From NCBI GenBank assembly GCA_030428885.1, contig JAUIEJ010000006.1, positions 1-64,000 on the forward strand: DNA of 64,000 bases, in the 5' to 3' direction. Positions 41,875 through 51,785 of this stretch are shown one piece after another (within the stretch, counting starts at the first letter, position 1; every line of letters begins with the position of its first letter). The notes beneath the pieces are model-generated. The model was not told the DNA's origin. It saw nothing but the letters and a program-made list of their open reading frames with translations, and did no database searches. This DNA comes from Gemmatimonadota bacterium (lineage in GTDB: Bacteria > Gemmatimonadota > Gemmatimonadetes > Longimicrobiales > Gaopeijiaceae). Both the position numbers and the translations under genes were made by a program.

Positions 41875-42117
41875 GCCCGCACCCCGATGCCCCCCTCCAC
41901 ACCCCGCATCGCCACCGCCCGCTCCAAGCCGCCCATCCCACCATTCCCCGGCCCCCAGGCCCCGGCGCGAAGCGCCGCCCCGGGATTCCAGCGCCGGTTT
42001 CGGCCACATCGTTTTAAGAAACTTGCGAACGTTCCGAACATTGTGTAGCAGTGTATCAGGTGACCGACACACCTCGGTGCGGTCCGGCGACCCCAGGGTT
42101 CGAGTGGGAGTGAGCGC

Positions 42118-43299
42118 ATGGCACAGCGACGCAGGCAGGACCGAACGACGCCCCGGCGGGCACCCATGACGTGGGTGGCCGTGGGCATGCTCCTGGCGGG
42201 CTGCCGCACCGACGACGCCCCGAGGCCGGCCCCGTCCACGTTGGAACTGAAGACGGTGGCGGCCGCCCCGGCCCAGGAGATCGGCGCCTTCGAGGGCGGC
42301 ACCGACGCCTCGTTCGAGCTGGTCACCGACGTGACGCCCCTGGACGGACGACGCCTTCTGGTGGTGGACGGCGGCGCCCAGCGCCTGTCGGTGTTCGACG
42401 CCGACGGCGACCTCGTGCGGGATTGGGGCCGCCGGGGCGACGGACCCGGCGAGTTCCGGAGCCTGAACCGGGCCTGGGTCGCGGCGCCGAACCGCATCGT
42501 GGTGCTGGACACCTGGGGCCAGCGGGTCTCGGTCTTCGACAGCGTCGGGACCTGGATGGAAGGCACCGACGCCATGGCCCTCAGCGGCGACTCCACCTTC
42601 CGGGCCGACGTCTGGCTCCACGGGCGCTTCTGGGTCGACGGGGGGCTGGAGCCCGGCGACCGGGACCGGATTCGCCGGGTCCTGGACCGGCTCCCCTCCC
42701 CCCGGGACGAGCGCGGATACCGCTACGTCCGGGCCCCCGCCTCGGAAGACCTCTGGATTCGGGAGAGCCGCGCCGGAAGCGACGCGCCGTCGCGGTGGAC
42801 CGTGGTGGGCCCGGATGCCCAGGCCCGATTCGCCATGGAACTGCCCCCCCGGTTCACCCCTCTTCACATCGAGGGCGACGATGTCTGGGGGCGCTGGCTC
42901 GGCCCGGCCGACGTCAACTACGTCCGGCGCTACACGCTCACCTCGGCCGATGCCCGGGTCACCCTCCCGGCCTGGCTGACGTCCGGGGCGGCCGACGAAG
43001 GGGGCATGGCACCCGATTCCGCGACCACGGCCGCCCTGTTGTCCGAGATCCGGGGAAGCCTGAAGGGCATGGCCTCCGCCCAGGAGATCCACTACTCCCG
43101 GAACGGGAGCTACACCGCCGACGCCTCGGCGCTGGACATCGATCTCCCCGAGGGGGTGACCTTCGACATCGTGGAGGCCCACGACCGGGGCTGGACCCTG
43201 GTCATGGGCCACCGGGACCTGGACCGCCTCTGCGGGCTGGGCTACGGCGCCGCCGTGCCCCCGGGCTGGATGGGCGGCTTCCTGGTGTGTGGCGGCTGA
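42118..43299 (+). CDS. Beta-propeller lipoprotein with a pilin-like C-terminal domain
   Basis: The 393-residue protein has a basic N-terminus, a lipobox (GMLLAGC) and a six-bladed propeller-like region: LLVVDGGAQRLSVFDADGDL, GRRGDGPGEF, RIVVLDTWGQRVSVFD. After about residue 300 it changes to IRGSLKGMASAQEIHYSRNG then SYTADASALDIDLPEGVTF and a closing cysteine pair, closely resembling the globular half of type IV pilins or pseudopilins but without the N-terminal pilin helix. The start has GGGAG upstream. The 3' end overlaps the GntR gene (TGATG). This fusion is unusual; it may be a surface binding protein. Confidence 0.65.
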   Translation: MAQRRRQDRTTPRRAPMTWVAVGMLLAGCRTDDAPRPAPSTLELKTVAAAPAQEIGAFEGGTDASFELVTDVTPLDGRRLLVVDGGAQRLSVFDADGDLVRDWGRRGDGPGEFRSLNRAWVAAPNRIVVLDTWGQRVSVFDSVGTWMEGTDAMALSGDSTFRADVWLHGRFWVDGGLEPGDRDRIRRVLDRLPSPRDERGYRYVRAPASEDLWIRESRAGSDAPSRWTVVGPDAQARFAMELPPRFTPLHIEGDDVWGRWLGPADVNYVRRYTLTSADARVTLPAWLTSGAADEGGMAPDSATTAALLSEIRGSLKGMASAQEIHYSRNGSYTADASALDIDLPEGVTFDIVEAHDRGWTLVMGHRDLDRLCGLGYGAAVPPGWMGGFLVCGG

Positions 43300-43700
43300 T
43301 GTTCCACGACCTCGACCCCCGGAGCCCCACGCCGCTCTACGCCCAGATCGCCGCCCGGGTGCGGGTGGCGGTGGCGGCGGGCGACCTGAACGAGGGCGAC
43401 GCGCTGCCCTCCGTGCGTCAGCTCTCCCGGACCCTGCGGGTGAACCCCGCCACCGTGGTCCAGGCGTACCGCGACCTCGAGACCGAGGGATTCGTGGAGA
43501 TGCGCCACGGCGCCGGCACCTTCGTACGCGCCGTCCCCGGCCCCGTCCGGGACGAAGAGCGGGCCCGGCACGCCGCCGAGATCGCTCGGCGCGCCCTGGT
43601 GGACGCCGCTCGTCTCGGCCTGCCCGCCGATGAACTCATCGCCGCCCTCCGGTCCCTGGTGGACGAGGGCGCTACCACTTCGACCGCTTCGGAGTCCTGA
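43299..43700 (+). CDS. GntR family regulator, YtrA-type
   Basis: The 133-residue protein has a GntR winged helix: PLYAQIAARVRVAVAAGDLN then EGDALPSVRQLSRTLRVNPA and TVVQAYRDLETEGFVEMRHG. A short helical tail follows (about 45 residues), as in the YtrA subfamily. YtrA-type regulators usually control the ABC exporter encoded directly downstream; here the start of the ATPase gene overlaps the stop by 1 bp (TGATG). No operator could be placed with confidence. Confidence 0.92.
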   Translation: MFHDLDPRSPTPLYAQIAARVRVAVAAGDLNEGDALPSVRQLSRTLRVNPATVVQAYRDLETEGFVEMRHGAGTFVRAVPGPVRDEERARHAAEIARRALVDAARLGLPADELIAALRSLVDEGATTSTASES

Positions 43701-44635
43701 TGAAGTACGCCATCGAACTCGACCGGGTCGTCTGGAGCCCCGGGGAGTCGTTCCGCCTCGACGAGCTCTCCCTGCGGGTGCCCCGCGGGTCGATCTACGG
43801 CTTCCTGGGCCCCAACGGCTCGGGAAAGACCACGACCATCCGCCTCTTCATGGGCATGGTGAAGCCCCACGGGGGTGAGATCCGGGTTCTGGACGGCCGC
43901 GTGCCCCGGGACATGGCCCACATCCTCTCCCGGGTGGGATACGTGCCGGAACGACCCCACGTGTATCCCCAGCTCACCGTGGGCGAGGCCATGCGGTTCC
44001 ACGCCGCGTTCCATCGTCTATGGGACCCCCACTGGGCCGATGAACTCGTGGAGCGCCTGGGGCTCGACCCCGACCGGAAGATCGCCCGGATGTCGAAGGG
44101 TGAAACCGGAAAGCTCCTGGTCTCCCTGGCCCTGGCCCAGCGCCCCGAACTGCTGGTCCTGGACGAGCCCACCGACGGGCTCGACCCGGTGGTGCGGCGC
44201 GACGTCATGACCACGGTCCTGGATTACGTCTCGGAGTCGGGCGCCACCGTCTTCATCTCGTCGCACCTGGTCCACGAGCTGGAGCGCATCTGCGACTGGG
44301 TCGGTGTGATGGACCGAGGGGCTCTCGTGGCCGAGCTCCCCATGAACGACTTCAAGAACGGCATCAAGCACCTGCGGGTGGAGACGGTGAAGGACGGCAC
44401 CCCGGTGGGTGCCGCCGACGCCCCCTTCGTGGTGCTGGCCCGGAAACCCCCCAACGGCGTCTCGCCCTACGAGACCTGGGTGGTGCGGGGCTGGGCCGAA
44501 GACCACGCCCGGTGGTTCGACACCGCCACCGCCCACCTGCGCGACGTCGTCGATCTCGACCTGGAGGAAGGCTTCGTGGAGCTGCTCCGCTCCCAGCGTA
44601 CCTCCACCACTCTCGATCCCCACGGGGAGGACTGA
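43700..44635 (+). CDS. ABC transporter ATP-binding protein (YtrB-like)
   Basis: The 311-residue ATPase has Walker A GPNGSGKTTTIRL, an altered signature MSKGETGKLLVSLALAQ, Walker B LLVLDEPTDGLDP and an H-loop ISSHLVHELERICD. The C-terminal about 90 residues form an extra domain typical of bacitracin- or YtrB-like exporters. It pairs with the permease that follows. The unusual signature (SKGE for SGGQ) is common in this subfamily and should still function. Confidence 0.92.
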   Translation: MKYAIELDRVVWSPGESFRLDELSLRVPRGSIYGFLGPNGSGKTTTIRLFMGMVKPHGGEIRVLDGRVPRDMAHILSRVGYVPERPHVYPQLTVGEAMRFHAAFHRLWDPHWADELVERLGLDPDRKIARMSKGETGKLLVSLALAQRPELLVLDEPTDGLDPVVRRDVMTTVLDYVSESGATVFISSHLVHELERICDWVGVMDRGALVAELPMNDFKNGIKHLRVETVKDGTPVGAADAPFVVLARKPPNGVSPYETWVVRGWAEDHARWFDTATAHLRDVVDLDLEEGFVELLRSQRTSTTLDPHGED

Positions 44636-44638
44636 ACC

Positions 44639-45310
44639 ATGATGCGACAGATTCTCGCCCTGCACTGGAAGTCGGCCCGTTGGGGCCTCATGCCCTGGGT
44701 CGTGGCCGCCTTCGGGGTGCCGTTCCTCATCGCCGGTCGCATCGACGTGGGACCGGCGAGCACCAACAACGCGCTCTGGGAGCCGGTGGCTACCCTGAGT
44801 CCCCTCTTCCCCCTGCTGGCCGTGGCGGCCGGGGCCACCGTGGCCCTCACCGCCTGGAGCTGGGACCACCGGGTGGGGCACGTCTACGCCCTGGCCCTGC
44901 CCGTGACGCGCTGGAAGTACGCGTCGTCGAAGTTCCTGGCAGGGTTGGCCCTGGCGGCGATTCCGGCGGTGTCGCTGGGGGTGGGCGGCGCCCTGGCCGC
45001 GGGCACGGTACAGCTCCCGGAGTTGGTGCAGGCGTACCCCATGGCCCTGGCCCTCCGCTTCTACCTGGCCACCCTGGCCGCCTACGGAGTGTTGTTCGCA
45101 CTGGCCGCCGGCACCATGCGGACCGCGGTGGTGGTCCTGACGGTGACGGTGGGCACGGTGGTGCTCGGCGACGGAATCGTGGAGTTCGCCGCCCAGGTCG
45201 TCCCCGCCCTGGAAGGACTGCGGGTGAGCGACGTGCTCATCGACGTGGCCACCCGCCCGGCGAGCCCCTTCCGGGTGTTCACCGGCAACTGGTTCCTGTT
45301 CGATGTGTAG
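44639..45310 (+). CDS. ABC transporter permease subunit
   Basis: The 223-residue protein has six membrane helices (for example WGLMPWVVAAFGVPFLIAG, LFPLLAVAAGATVALTAWSW, FYLATLAAYGVLFALAAG). It fits an ABC-2-type exporter permease. A GGGGAGGA ribosome site lies just before the ATG. It is encoded with a YtrB-like ATPase and YtrA-type regulator, and its 3' end overlaps the next gene by 8 bp. The WDHRVGHVYALALPVTRWKY segment is the usual coupling loop. The exported compound is unknown. Confidence 0.85.
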   Translation: MMRQILALHWKSARWGLMPWVVAAFGVPFLIAGRIDVGPASTNNALWEPVATLSPLFPLLAVAAGATVALTAWSWDHRVGHVYALALPVTRWKYASSKFLAGLALAAIPAVSLGVGGALAAGTVQLPELVQAYPMALALRFYLATLAAYGVLFALAAGTMRTAVVVLTVTVGTVVLGDGIVEFAAQVVPALEGLRVSDVLIDVATRPASPFRVFTGNWFLFDV

Positions 45311-46466
45311 GCGCGGCGTGGGGCCGTGGGTGCTGGCGGGCCTCCTGATGGGGGCCCCGCTCACGGCACAGGAAGCCCCGGACCTGACGGGTCTGGAGGC
45401 CCGCCTCGACGCCCTTCTCGCCGAAGCGCGCTCTCTCGACACCCGGGTCGAGGCCGAGCGGGACGCCTACGACCGGTCGACCCGATCGACCCTCGAGGAG
45501 CCCACCGAACGGATCGTGGACGGCCTCCGCATCCGCGCCCTGCCCCGGGACATGGACGCCGCGGTGGAGCTGTTCACCACGACCTGGCAGGAGGCCTTCC
45601 AACCCCGGTTCGGGACGCCGCCGGCCGCCATGCTGGACGCGGGGCTCGGCTACTACGACCACCGTGGGGAGTGGAATCCCCGGGTGGGCGAGGGGCAGGC
45701 CAACGCCTACTTCGTGCAGGTGAGCACCGCCGTGGACGACCGCCGCTACCAGGCCGAGCGGTCCCTCACCCAGGCGCTCCTCCACTCGGCGCCGGTCTCG
45801 ATCCGGGAGTGGACCGCCGACTGGAATCACACGCCCCGCAGCGCCTGGCTGGCCATCCGGCGACAGCTCGCGGCGGCGCCGTCGACGAGTGTCCAGGCCT
45901 GCTTCGACGGCGATCTGCCGTCCTGCACGGCCACCCTGGGACTCCGCCCGAAGGGGTGGGATCGGTCGCACGTGGTGGCGGCGTGGTACTCGCCCGAAGC
46001 GCGACGCGACGTGTTGGCCCGGGCCGGCCGGATCGACGCCGACACACTCCCCGAGGACGTGACCGCCGCCGTGGCATTCCTCCGCCTCGAGAACGAGTTC
46101 CGCATGCCGTCGGGAGACGACGTCTCGCCGGGCCGCCTCGTACGTCGGGGCGGCAACCGGATCCGCTGGGAACTCGGCCCCGCCGACGCCGGGACCCGGG
46201 CGTCGCTCTTCCTCCTGGCCGTGGATCTCGGGGGGGCCGGAGCCATGGACCGCCTCGCCGCCCTCGACCCTCGGGCCCCGGTGGAAACGGCCCTGGCGGC
46301 CCTGGCCGGTCGGCCCGTGGACGAACTCGTGTCGGAGTGGCGAGACCGCCTCCTGGCCGAGGTCGACCCCGCCGATCGGCGCACCCCCGCCCGCTCCACC
46401 CTCGCCTGGGTGGGACTGCTGGCGGTCTTCGCCATGACCAGCACTCGATGGAGGGTGGGACGATGA
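45303..46466 (+). CDS. Exported, C-terminally anchored protein of the ABC operon
   Basis: The 387-residue protein starts with a signal peptide (GPWVLAGLLMGAPLTAQ) and ends in a single membrane helix (STLAWVGLLAVFAMTSTRWR). The body contains a cysteine pair (VQACFDGDLPSCTATLGL) and a helical C-terminal part (VETALAALAGRPVDELVSEW) resembling the substrate-binding tail of peptidase MA-like proteins, but no HExxH zinc motif is present. It is similar in plan to the next protein (CxxGDxxxC, tail, final helix), so the two look like diverged paralogues. Function unknown; probably works with the exporter. Confidence 0.6.
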   Translation: MCRRGVGPWVLAGLLMGAPLTAQEAPDLTGLEARLDALLAEARSLDTRVEAERDAYDRSTRSTLEEPTERIVDGLRIRALPRDMDAAVELFTTTWQEAFQPRFGTPPAAMLDAGLGYYDHRGEWNPRVGEGQANAYFVQVSTAVDDRRYQAERSLTQALLHSAPVSIREWTADWNHTPRSAWLAIRRQLAAAPSTSVQACFDGDLPSCTATLGLRPKGWDRSHVVAAWYSPEARRDVLARAGRIDADTLPEDVTAAVAFLRLENEFRMPSGDDVSPGRLVRRGGNRIRWELGPADAGTRASLFLLAVDLGGAGAMDRLAALDPRAPVETALAALAGRPVDELVSEWRDRLLAEVDPADRRTPARSTLAWVGLLAVFAMTSTRWRVGR

Positions 46467-47680
46467 ATACGCGATGGATGTGGATCACCCTGGCGGCGCT
46501 TCTCGCCGTGGTGCCGTGGGCCCGGTGGTGGGACGCCCCCCGCGAGTTGGAGCAGGCGCGGCGCGTCGAGGTCTTCAGCCCCGCGCGGGAGGCCCAGGAC
46601 GAAGCACGCAGAGAGGCGTTGCGGGTCGGCTTTCAGATCCAGACGCTCCGACAGATCGAGCGCTTCTCCACGGCGGCGGTGCAGGCCCACCAGGCCGGCA
46701 ACGCCCTCGACCTGGGGCCCCTGAATCAGGCCAACGAACGCCTCCTCGGCGCCGAGAGGTTCCCTCTGGCGGAACGCCGCGCCCGGTCCATGCTCGACCA
46801 GTGGGGGCTCGACGCGCCCCGGGTCGCCGTGGGCCTCTACCTGCCCCATCGGGATGTGGACTGGCCCGAGCACGCCGACATGGCGCGTCCCCCCACGAGT
46901 CGGTGGGGGCGCATCATCGACGGCCGCCTCTCCGACGGCCGCCCGTACTGCATCCAGGTGGGTCGGCTTGTGGGGGCTCTCGGCACCGACGTCCGACGGC
47001 GCACCCTGCCGAACTGGGCGATGCTCGACGATTCCGACACGGGGCCCGGCGCCTACGGAGCCTGCTGGGTGCACGCCCGCTACGGCGAGCCGGGGCCCCA
47101 CGTGGCCGAATGGATGCGCACCACCGGCCTCTCCGCCGCCGTCTCGTGGGACGCCCATGATTGGTGGGCCGAGACCGACGATTCCGACCGTCTGCTCCTG
47201 AACGCCCTGGGGCTCCGGAAGACGGCCATGCTGAACGGCGGGCTGGGCTCCGAGACCCGCCTCGCCGACCACTGCATCGCGGGGGACGCGGCCGCCTGCC
47301 GCGCGGTGTTCACCCTGCCCACGGGCCGCGCCCAGTTCGCCACGGAAGCCTCACTCGACGAGGCGATTCCCAATTCCGCCACGGTGATGGGGTTCACGAG
47401 CAACTACCTCCCCGAGAACTGGCTCCACACCCTCGAGGCCACCTACGGCCCCGAGCGCATGGCGGCGTTCTGGACCTCCGAGGCCGACGTGGTCACGGCC
47501 TTCGAAGAGGCGTTCGACACCGACCTCGAGACGGCCATGATGGAGCTGGGCCGGGAACGGTTCGGCTATGCCGAGCCCGGTCCCCGGGTGGCGGGATGGG
47601 GGTGGATGGGACTCCTGGCCGCCCTGGCCGTGGGCATCGGCGGCGCCGTGGGCGCCGTGCGGCGCCGATCCGTGGCCTGA
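46463..47680 (+). CDS. Exported, membrane-anchored protein, paralogue of the preceding product
   Basis: The 405-residue protein has an N-terminal hydrophobic segment (MWITLAALLAVVPWARW), a long helical region and a cysteine-containing DHCIAGDAAACRAVFTLP that mirrors the preceding protein. A C-terminal helical block follows (TLEATYGPERMAAFWTSEAD) like a peptidase MA-like tail, then a final membrane helix (GWMGLLAALAVGIGGAVGAV). No zinc-binding HExxH is present. The ATG overlaps the previous stop (ATGA). It is the last gene of the operon, followed at once by a strong terminator. Confidence 0.6.
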   Translation: MNTRWMWITLAALLAVVPWARWWDAPRELEQARRVEVFSPAREAQDEARREALRVGFQIQTLRQIERFSTAAVQAHQAGNALDLGPLNQANERLLGAERFPLAERRARSMLDQWGLDAPRVAVGLYLPHRDVDWPEHADMARPPTSRWGRIIDGRLSDGRPYCIQVGRLVGALGTDVRRRTLPNWAMLDDSDTGPGAYGACWVHARYGEPGPHVAEWMRTTGLSAAVSWDAHDWWAETDDSDRLLLNALGLRKTAMLNGGLGSETRLADHCIAGDAAACRAVFTLPTGRAQFATEASLDEAIPNSATVMGFTSNYLPENWLHTLEATYGPERMAAFWTSEADVVTAFEEAFDTDLETAMMELGRERFGYAEPGPRVAGWGWMGLLAALAVGIGGAVGAVRRRSVA

Positions 47681-47686
47681 ACACGA

Positions 47687-47723
47687 CGAAGGGGGCGGGC
47701 CCAAGCGCGGCCCGCCCCCTTCG
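47687..47723. terminator. Bidirectional hairpin terminator
   Basis: Bases 47687-47701 pair perfectly with 47709-47723 (15 base pairs) around a 7-base loop. The hairpin sits in the 64-bp gap between the convergent ABC-operon and pckA genes and can serve both. A short ccttt follows on the plus strand. Confidence 0.8.
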
Positions 47724-47744
47724 GTCCTTTCGACCCGCGATCGG

Positions 47745-49340
47745 TCAGCCCTTCGGGCCGGCCTCCCGCACCTCGGGGCTCACGCCGTCGGCGTACTTCT
47801 CGAAGTTCGTCCGGAACATGCCGGCGAGCTTCGCCGCCTGGGTGTCGTAGGCCTCGGGATCGGCCCAGGTCTTCCGGGGCTCGAGCACGTTGTCGGGCAC
47901 GCCGGGGACCGACACGGGCACCTGGAAGCCGAACACCGGATCGGTGGTGGAAGCCACGTTGTCCAGTTCGCCGGCCAGCGCCGCCCGGACCATGGCCCGG
48001 GTGTAGCCCAGCTTCATGCGCGAGCCCGTGCCGTACGCGCCGCCGGTCCAGCCCGTATTCACCAGGAAGACCCGGGCTCCGTGCTCCCGGAGCTTCTCGC
48101 CCAGCATGGTGGCGTACACCCCGGGGTGGCGGGGCAGGAACGGGGCGCCGAAGCAGGCGCTGAAGGTGGCCTTGGGCTCGGTGATGCCCCGCTCGGTCCC
48201 GGCCACCTTGGCCGTGTAGCCCGAGAGGAACTGGTACATGGCCTGCTCGGGGCTGAGCCGGGAGATGGGAGGCAGCACGCCGTAGGCGTCGGCGGTCAGG
48301 AAGATCACCGTCGACGGGTGGCCCGCTCGGCTGGGCAGCACGGCGTTGGGAATGTAGTGGATGGGGTACGACGCCCGGGTGTTCTCGGTGATGGATCCGT
48401 CGTCGAAGTCGATCTCCCGGAGCGTTTCGTCCAGGACCACGTTCTCCAGGATCGTCCCGAACATCTTCGTGGCGGCGTAGATCTCGGGCTCACCCTCGGG
48501 CGACAGGCGAATGGTCTTTGCGTAGCAGCCGCCCTCGAAGTTGAAGACTCCGTGGTCGCTCCACCCGTGCTCGTCGTCCCCGATGAGGCCCCGCTCGGGA
48601 TCGGCCGACAGCGTCGTCTTTCCCGTGCCCGACAGGCCGAAGAAGAGGGCCACGTCGCCGTCGTCCCCCACGTTGGCCGAGCAGTGCATGGGAAGCACCT
48701 GGGACTCGGGCAGCAGATGGTTCAGCACCGAGAAGATGGACTTCTTGATCTCGCCGGCGTAGCGCGTGCCGCAGATCAGCACCGTACGGTCGGCGAAGTT
48801 GACCGAGATGGCCGTCTCGGAGCGGGTGCCGTGGCGCGCGGGATCGGCCTTGAACTCGGGGGCGTGGAGCACCGTGAAGTCGGGACGCATCCCCGCCGCC
48901 AGCTCCTCGGGGGAGGGCCGCAGGAACATGTTGTAGGCGAACAGATTGTGCCACGGACTCGGCGTCACCACCCGGACGTTGATCCCGTAGGTGTCGTCGG
49001 CGCCGGCCCGGGCGTCCCGCACCCACAGCTCCCGACCGTTCAGGTAGGCCACGATGTCGGCCTTCAGGGCCTCGTAGTGGGCCGGATCCATGGGGACGTT
49101 CACCGGACCCCAGTCCACGTCCCCCTCCGACGACGGTTCCCTGACCGTGTACTTGTCGTTGGGCGAGCGCCCGGTGTGGGGCGCCGTCACCACGGAAAGG
49201 CCGCCCATGTGCGCCAGATGCGCCAGGCCCCGGGTCAGGGACGCCTCGTAGAGCTCCGCCGGCGACAGATTCCAGTGAACGTCTGCGGTCGGTTCGAGCC
49301 CGTGGAGCTCGAGGCCCGGGGTCTCGGTCTGGGTGCTCAT
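47745..49340 (-). CDS. pckA: Phosphoenolpyruvate carboxykinase (ATP)
   Basis: The 531-residue enzyme has the ATP-type PckA motifs: the kinase-1a loop [36 protein letters not shown] with metal ligands, [35 protein letters not shown], and the ATP-specific [20 protein letters not shown]. It converts oxaloacetate and ATP to phosphoenolpyruvate and CO2, the entry to gluconeogenesis. Length is normal. The ATG has a GGAGAGG site. It lies next to a malic enzyme fusion, so this locus handles the C3/C4 junction. Confidence 0.97.
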   Translation of the reverse strand: MSTQTETPGLELHGLEPTADVHWNLSPAELYEASLTRGLAHLAHMGGLSVVTAPHTGRSPNDKYTVREPSSEGDVDWGPVNVPMDPAHYEALKADIVAYLNGRELWVRDARAGADDTYGINVRVVTPSPWHNLFAYNMFLRPSPEELAAGMRPDFTVLHAPEFKADPARHGTRSETAISVNFADRTVLICGTRYAGEIKKSIFSVLNHLLPESQVLPMHCSANVGDDGDVALFFGLSGTGKTTLSADPERGLIGDDEHGWSDHGVFNFEGGCYAKTIRLSPEGEPEIYAATKMFGTILENVVLDETLREIDFDDGSITENTRASYPIHYIPNAVLPSRAGHPSTVIFLTADAYGVLPPISRLSPEQAMYQFLSGYTAKVAGTERGITEPKATFSACFGAPFLPRHPGVYATMLGEKLREHGARVFLVNTGWTGGAYGTGSRMKLGYTRAMVRAALAGELDNVASTTDPVFGFQVPVSVPGVPDNVLEPRKTWADPEAYDTQAAKLAGMFRTNFEKYADGVSPEVREAGPKG

Positions 49341-49407
49341 CGCTGCCTCTCCAGGTGAAGGGGGGCGACGAGCCCCCCGAAGCGTGCGCGAAACATGGGG
49401 AAAGACT

Positions 49408-51675
49408 TCAAGAATGGTCTCTCCGGGCCTGCGCGTCCACCGCCGCCACCGTGGCCAGATTCAGCACCTCCTGCTGGCTGGAGCCCCGCTGGAGAATGTG
49501 GACCGGACGGGCCATTCCCAGAAGCACGGGCCCGATCACCTCGGCTCGACCGAGACGGTCCAGGAGTTTGTACGAGGAATTGGCGGCGCTGAGGTTGGGA
49601 AAGACGAGCACGTTGGCCGAGTGGCTGAGCTGGGAGAAGGGGTAGATGTGGGCCAGCTTGCGGGGATCCACCGCCGTGTCGGCCTGCATCTCGCCGTCCA
49701 CCTCCAGCTCCGGGTCCCGCTCGTGGACGATGCGGACCGCCCGGGCCACCTTCTCCGACTCGGGGTGGCGGGCCGAGCCGAAGTTGCTGAACGAGATCAT
49801 GCCGATGCGGGGCACCAGGCCCAGCTCCTTCACGAAGCGGGCCGACAGCAGGGCGATCTCGGCCAGCGCCTCGGCGTCGGGGTCGATGTTCACCGTGGTG
49901 TCGGCGAAGAAGAGGAGCTCCCGGTTGGGGAACGCCACCATGTAGAGCCCGGCAACCCGGGACACCCCTTCCTCCACCCCGATGATCTCCAGGCTCGGGC
50001 GGAGGATCTCCGGGTAGTTCGCCTCGACCCCGGCCACCACCGCGTCGGCGTCGCCGGCCGCCACCATGGACGCGGCGTAGTAGATGGGTTTGTAGAGGTT
50101 CCAGCGCGCCTCGGCACGGGTGAGTCCCTTGCGACCCCGTTGCTCGAAGAGCGCATCGGCATACCGGTGCCTCTCCTCATCGAGCTCGGCCGCATACACG
50201 ATCTCCACTCCGGCGAGATCGAGTCCCATGGCCCGCGCTTTCTCCTCCACCCGGGGCGGCCGCCCCAGGAGCACGGGCTGACAGACGCCCTCCTCCACCA
50301 TCTGGACCGCCGCCCGGATGATGGTCTCGTTGTGGCCTTCGGGAAGCACCACCCGCGTGCTCCGTTCCCGGGCCCGGATCGTCATCCAGCGCATGACTTC
50401 GCGGCCCGGCCCCAGGGAGGCGCGCAGACGATCGCGGTACTCGTCGAGATCGAGCTGGACCCGGGCCACCCCGGTCTTCATGGCCGCCTCGGCCACGGCC
50501 GGCGCCACGTGGAAGAGCACCCGGTGGTCCACCGGCTTGGGAATGAGGTATCCCCGACCGAAGGCGATGGCCTCGTCGTCATAGGCCGAGCGCACCGACT
50601 CGGGCACATCGGCCCGAGCGAGATCGGCCAGCGCCCGGGTGGCCGCCATCATCATCTCTTCGTTGACCGTGGTGGCCCGCACGTCCAGGGCGCCCCGGAA
50701 GATGAAGGGGAAGCCCAGGACGTTGTTCACCTGGTTCGGATAGTCCGACCGGCCCGTGGCCATGATGGCGTCGCTCCGGACCGCCGCCACGTCCTCCGGC
50801 AGGATCTCCGGGTCGGGATTGGCCAGGGCGAAGATGACCGGATTGTCGGCCATGGACGCCACCATCTCCTTCGAGACGACCCCGGCCACCGACAGTCCCA
50901 CGAAGACGTCGGCGCCCACCATGGCCTCGGCCAGGCTACGGGCGTCGGTCTCCACGGCGTAGCGCTCCTTGTACTCGTTCATGCGCTCCGTACGCCCGGC
51001 GTAGATGGGCCCGGTGGAGTCGCAGATGACGATGTTCGACGGGCTCGCCCCCAGGCGCTTCAAGTGATCGGCCGTGGCCAGCGCCGACGCTCCGGCGCCG
51101 CTGAAGACGATCTTCACGTCGGCCATGGACTTGCCGATGAGTTCGACGGCGTTGACCAGGGCCGCGCCGCCGATGATGGCGGTCCCGTGCTGATCGTCGT
51201 GGAAGACCGGAATGTCCAGCCGTTCCTTCAACTCCCGTTCGATGACGAAGCAGTCGGGGGCGTGGATGTCTTCGAGATTGATGCCTCCCACGGTGGGTTC
51301 GAGCATTTCGCAGAAGCGAATCACGTCGACGGCGGTGGGGGCGTCGATCTCGATGTCGAAGACGTCGATCCCGGCGAAACGCTTGAACAGGACGCCCTTC
51401 CCCTCCATGACCGGCTTCGCCGCCAGGGGCCCGATGTCGCCCAACCCCAGGACGGCGGTGCCGTTGGATACCACGGCCACCAGGTTGCCCCGGGCCGTGT
51501 ACTGGAAGACGTCCAGGGGGTTGGCGTGGATCTCGCGGCAGGGCTCGGCCACGCCGGGGGAATAGGCCAGGGAGAGGTCGCGTTGGGTGGCCACCGATTT
51601 CGTGGGCACCACCTCGATCTTCCCCGGGCGGCCCTCGCGGTGGTAGTCCAGGGCGTCGGTTCGGGGGTCCGCCAT
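49408..51675 (-). CDS. maeB: NADP-dependent malic enzyme fused to phosphotransacetylase-like domain (MaeB type)
   Basis: The 755-residue protein has an N-terminal malic enzyme (about 1-410): [61 protein letters not shown] and the NAD(P) fold [19 protein letters not shown]. The C-terminal part (about 430-755) is phosphotransacetylase-like ([68 protein letters not shown]). MaeB decarboxylates malate to pyruvate; its PTA domain is usually regulatory and binds acetyl-CoA. The start ATG at 51675 fits MaeB proteins. It follows no operon partner but lies next to pckA. Confidence 0.95.
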   Translation of the reverse strand: MADPRTDALDYHREGRPGKIEVVPTKSVATQRDLSLAYSPGVAEPCREIHANPLDVFQYTARGNLVAVVSNGTAVLGLGDIGPLAAKPVMEGKGVLFKRFAGIDVFDIEIDAPTAVDVIRFCEMLEPTVGGINLEDIHAPDCFVIERELKERLDIPVFHDDQHGTAIIGGAALVNAVELIGKSMADVKIVFSGAGASALATADHLKRLGASPSNIVICDSTGPIYAGRTERMNEYKERYAVETDARSLAEAMVGADVFVGLSVAGVVSKEMVASMADNPVIFALANPDPEILPEDVAAVRSDAIMATGRSDYPNQVNNVLGFPFIFRGALDVRATTVNEEMMMAATRALADLARADVPESVRSAYDDEAIAFGRGYLIPKPVDHRVLFHVAPAVAEAAMKTGVARVQLDLDEYRDRLRASLGPGREVMRWMTIRARERSTRVVLPEGHNETIIRAAVQMVEEGVCQPVLLGRPPRVEEKARAMGLDLAGVEIVYAAELDEERHRYADALFEQRGRKGLTRAEARWNLYKPIYYAASMVAAGDADAVVAGVEANYPEILRPSLEIIGVEEGVSRVAGLYMVAFPNRELLFFADTTVNIDPDAEALAEIALLSARFVKELGLVPRIGMISFSNFGSARHPESEKVARAVRIVHERDPELEVDGEMQADTAVDPRKLAHIYPFSQLSHSANVLVFPNLSAANSSYKLLDRLGRAEVIGPVLLGMARPVHILQRGSSQQEVLNLATVAAVDAQARRDHS

Positions 51676-51785
51676 TGGGTAGTCTCCGGATCGAAGGAGT
51701 CGGGTGCGATGTATGCGGAGGGGCGCGGTGAATCGGGAACCCCGTAGATTACCGCTCCCCCCCACCCGACCGAAATCCCCTCGTC

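Larger units (their letters stand above)
41542..42117. other. Long repeat-rich intergenic region between divergent operons
   Basis: This 576-bp gap holds no credible gene. Near the minus-strand operon it has two tandem palindromes (41565-41601), then a cluster of GAATCCCCA-like repeats with an 11-bp inverted repeat (41708-41874), then a C-rich stretch (41880-41990). Before the plus-strand gene it turns AT-richer (about 42010-42060: ttttaagaaacttgcgaacg and tgtagcagtgtatca), which probably contains the promoter for the gene at 42118; TTGCGA followed 17 bp later by TAGCAG is one candidate. Confidence 0.5.

Noticed and set aside
49408-51747. Long plus-strand open frame across the malic enzyme gene.
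   Set aside because: The minus strand carries the full MaeB motifs; the plus-strand translation has shadow composition.
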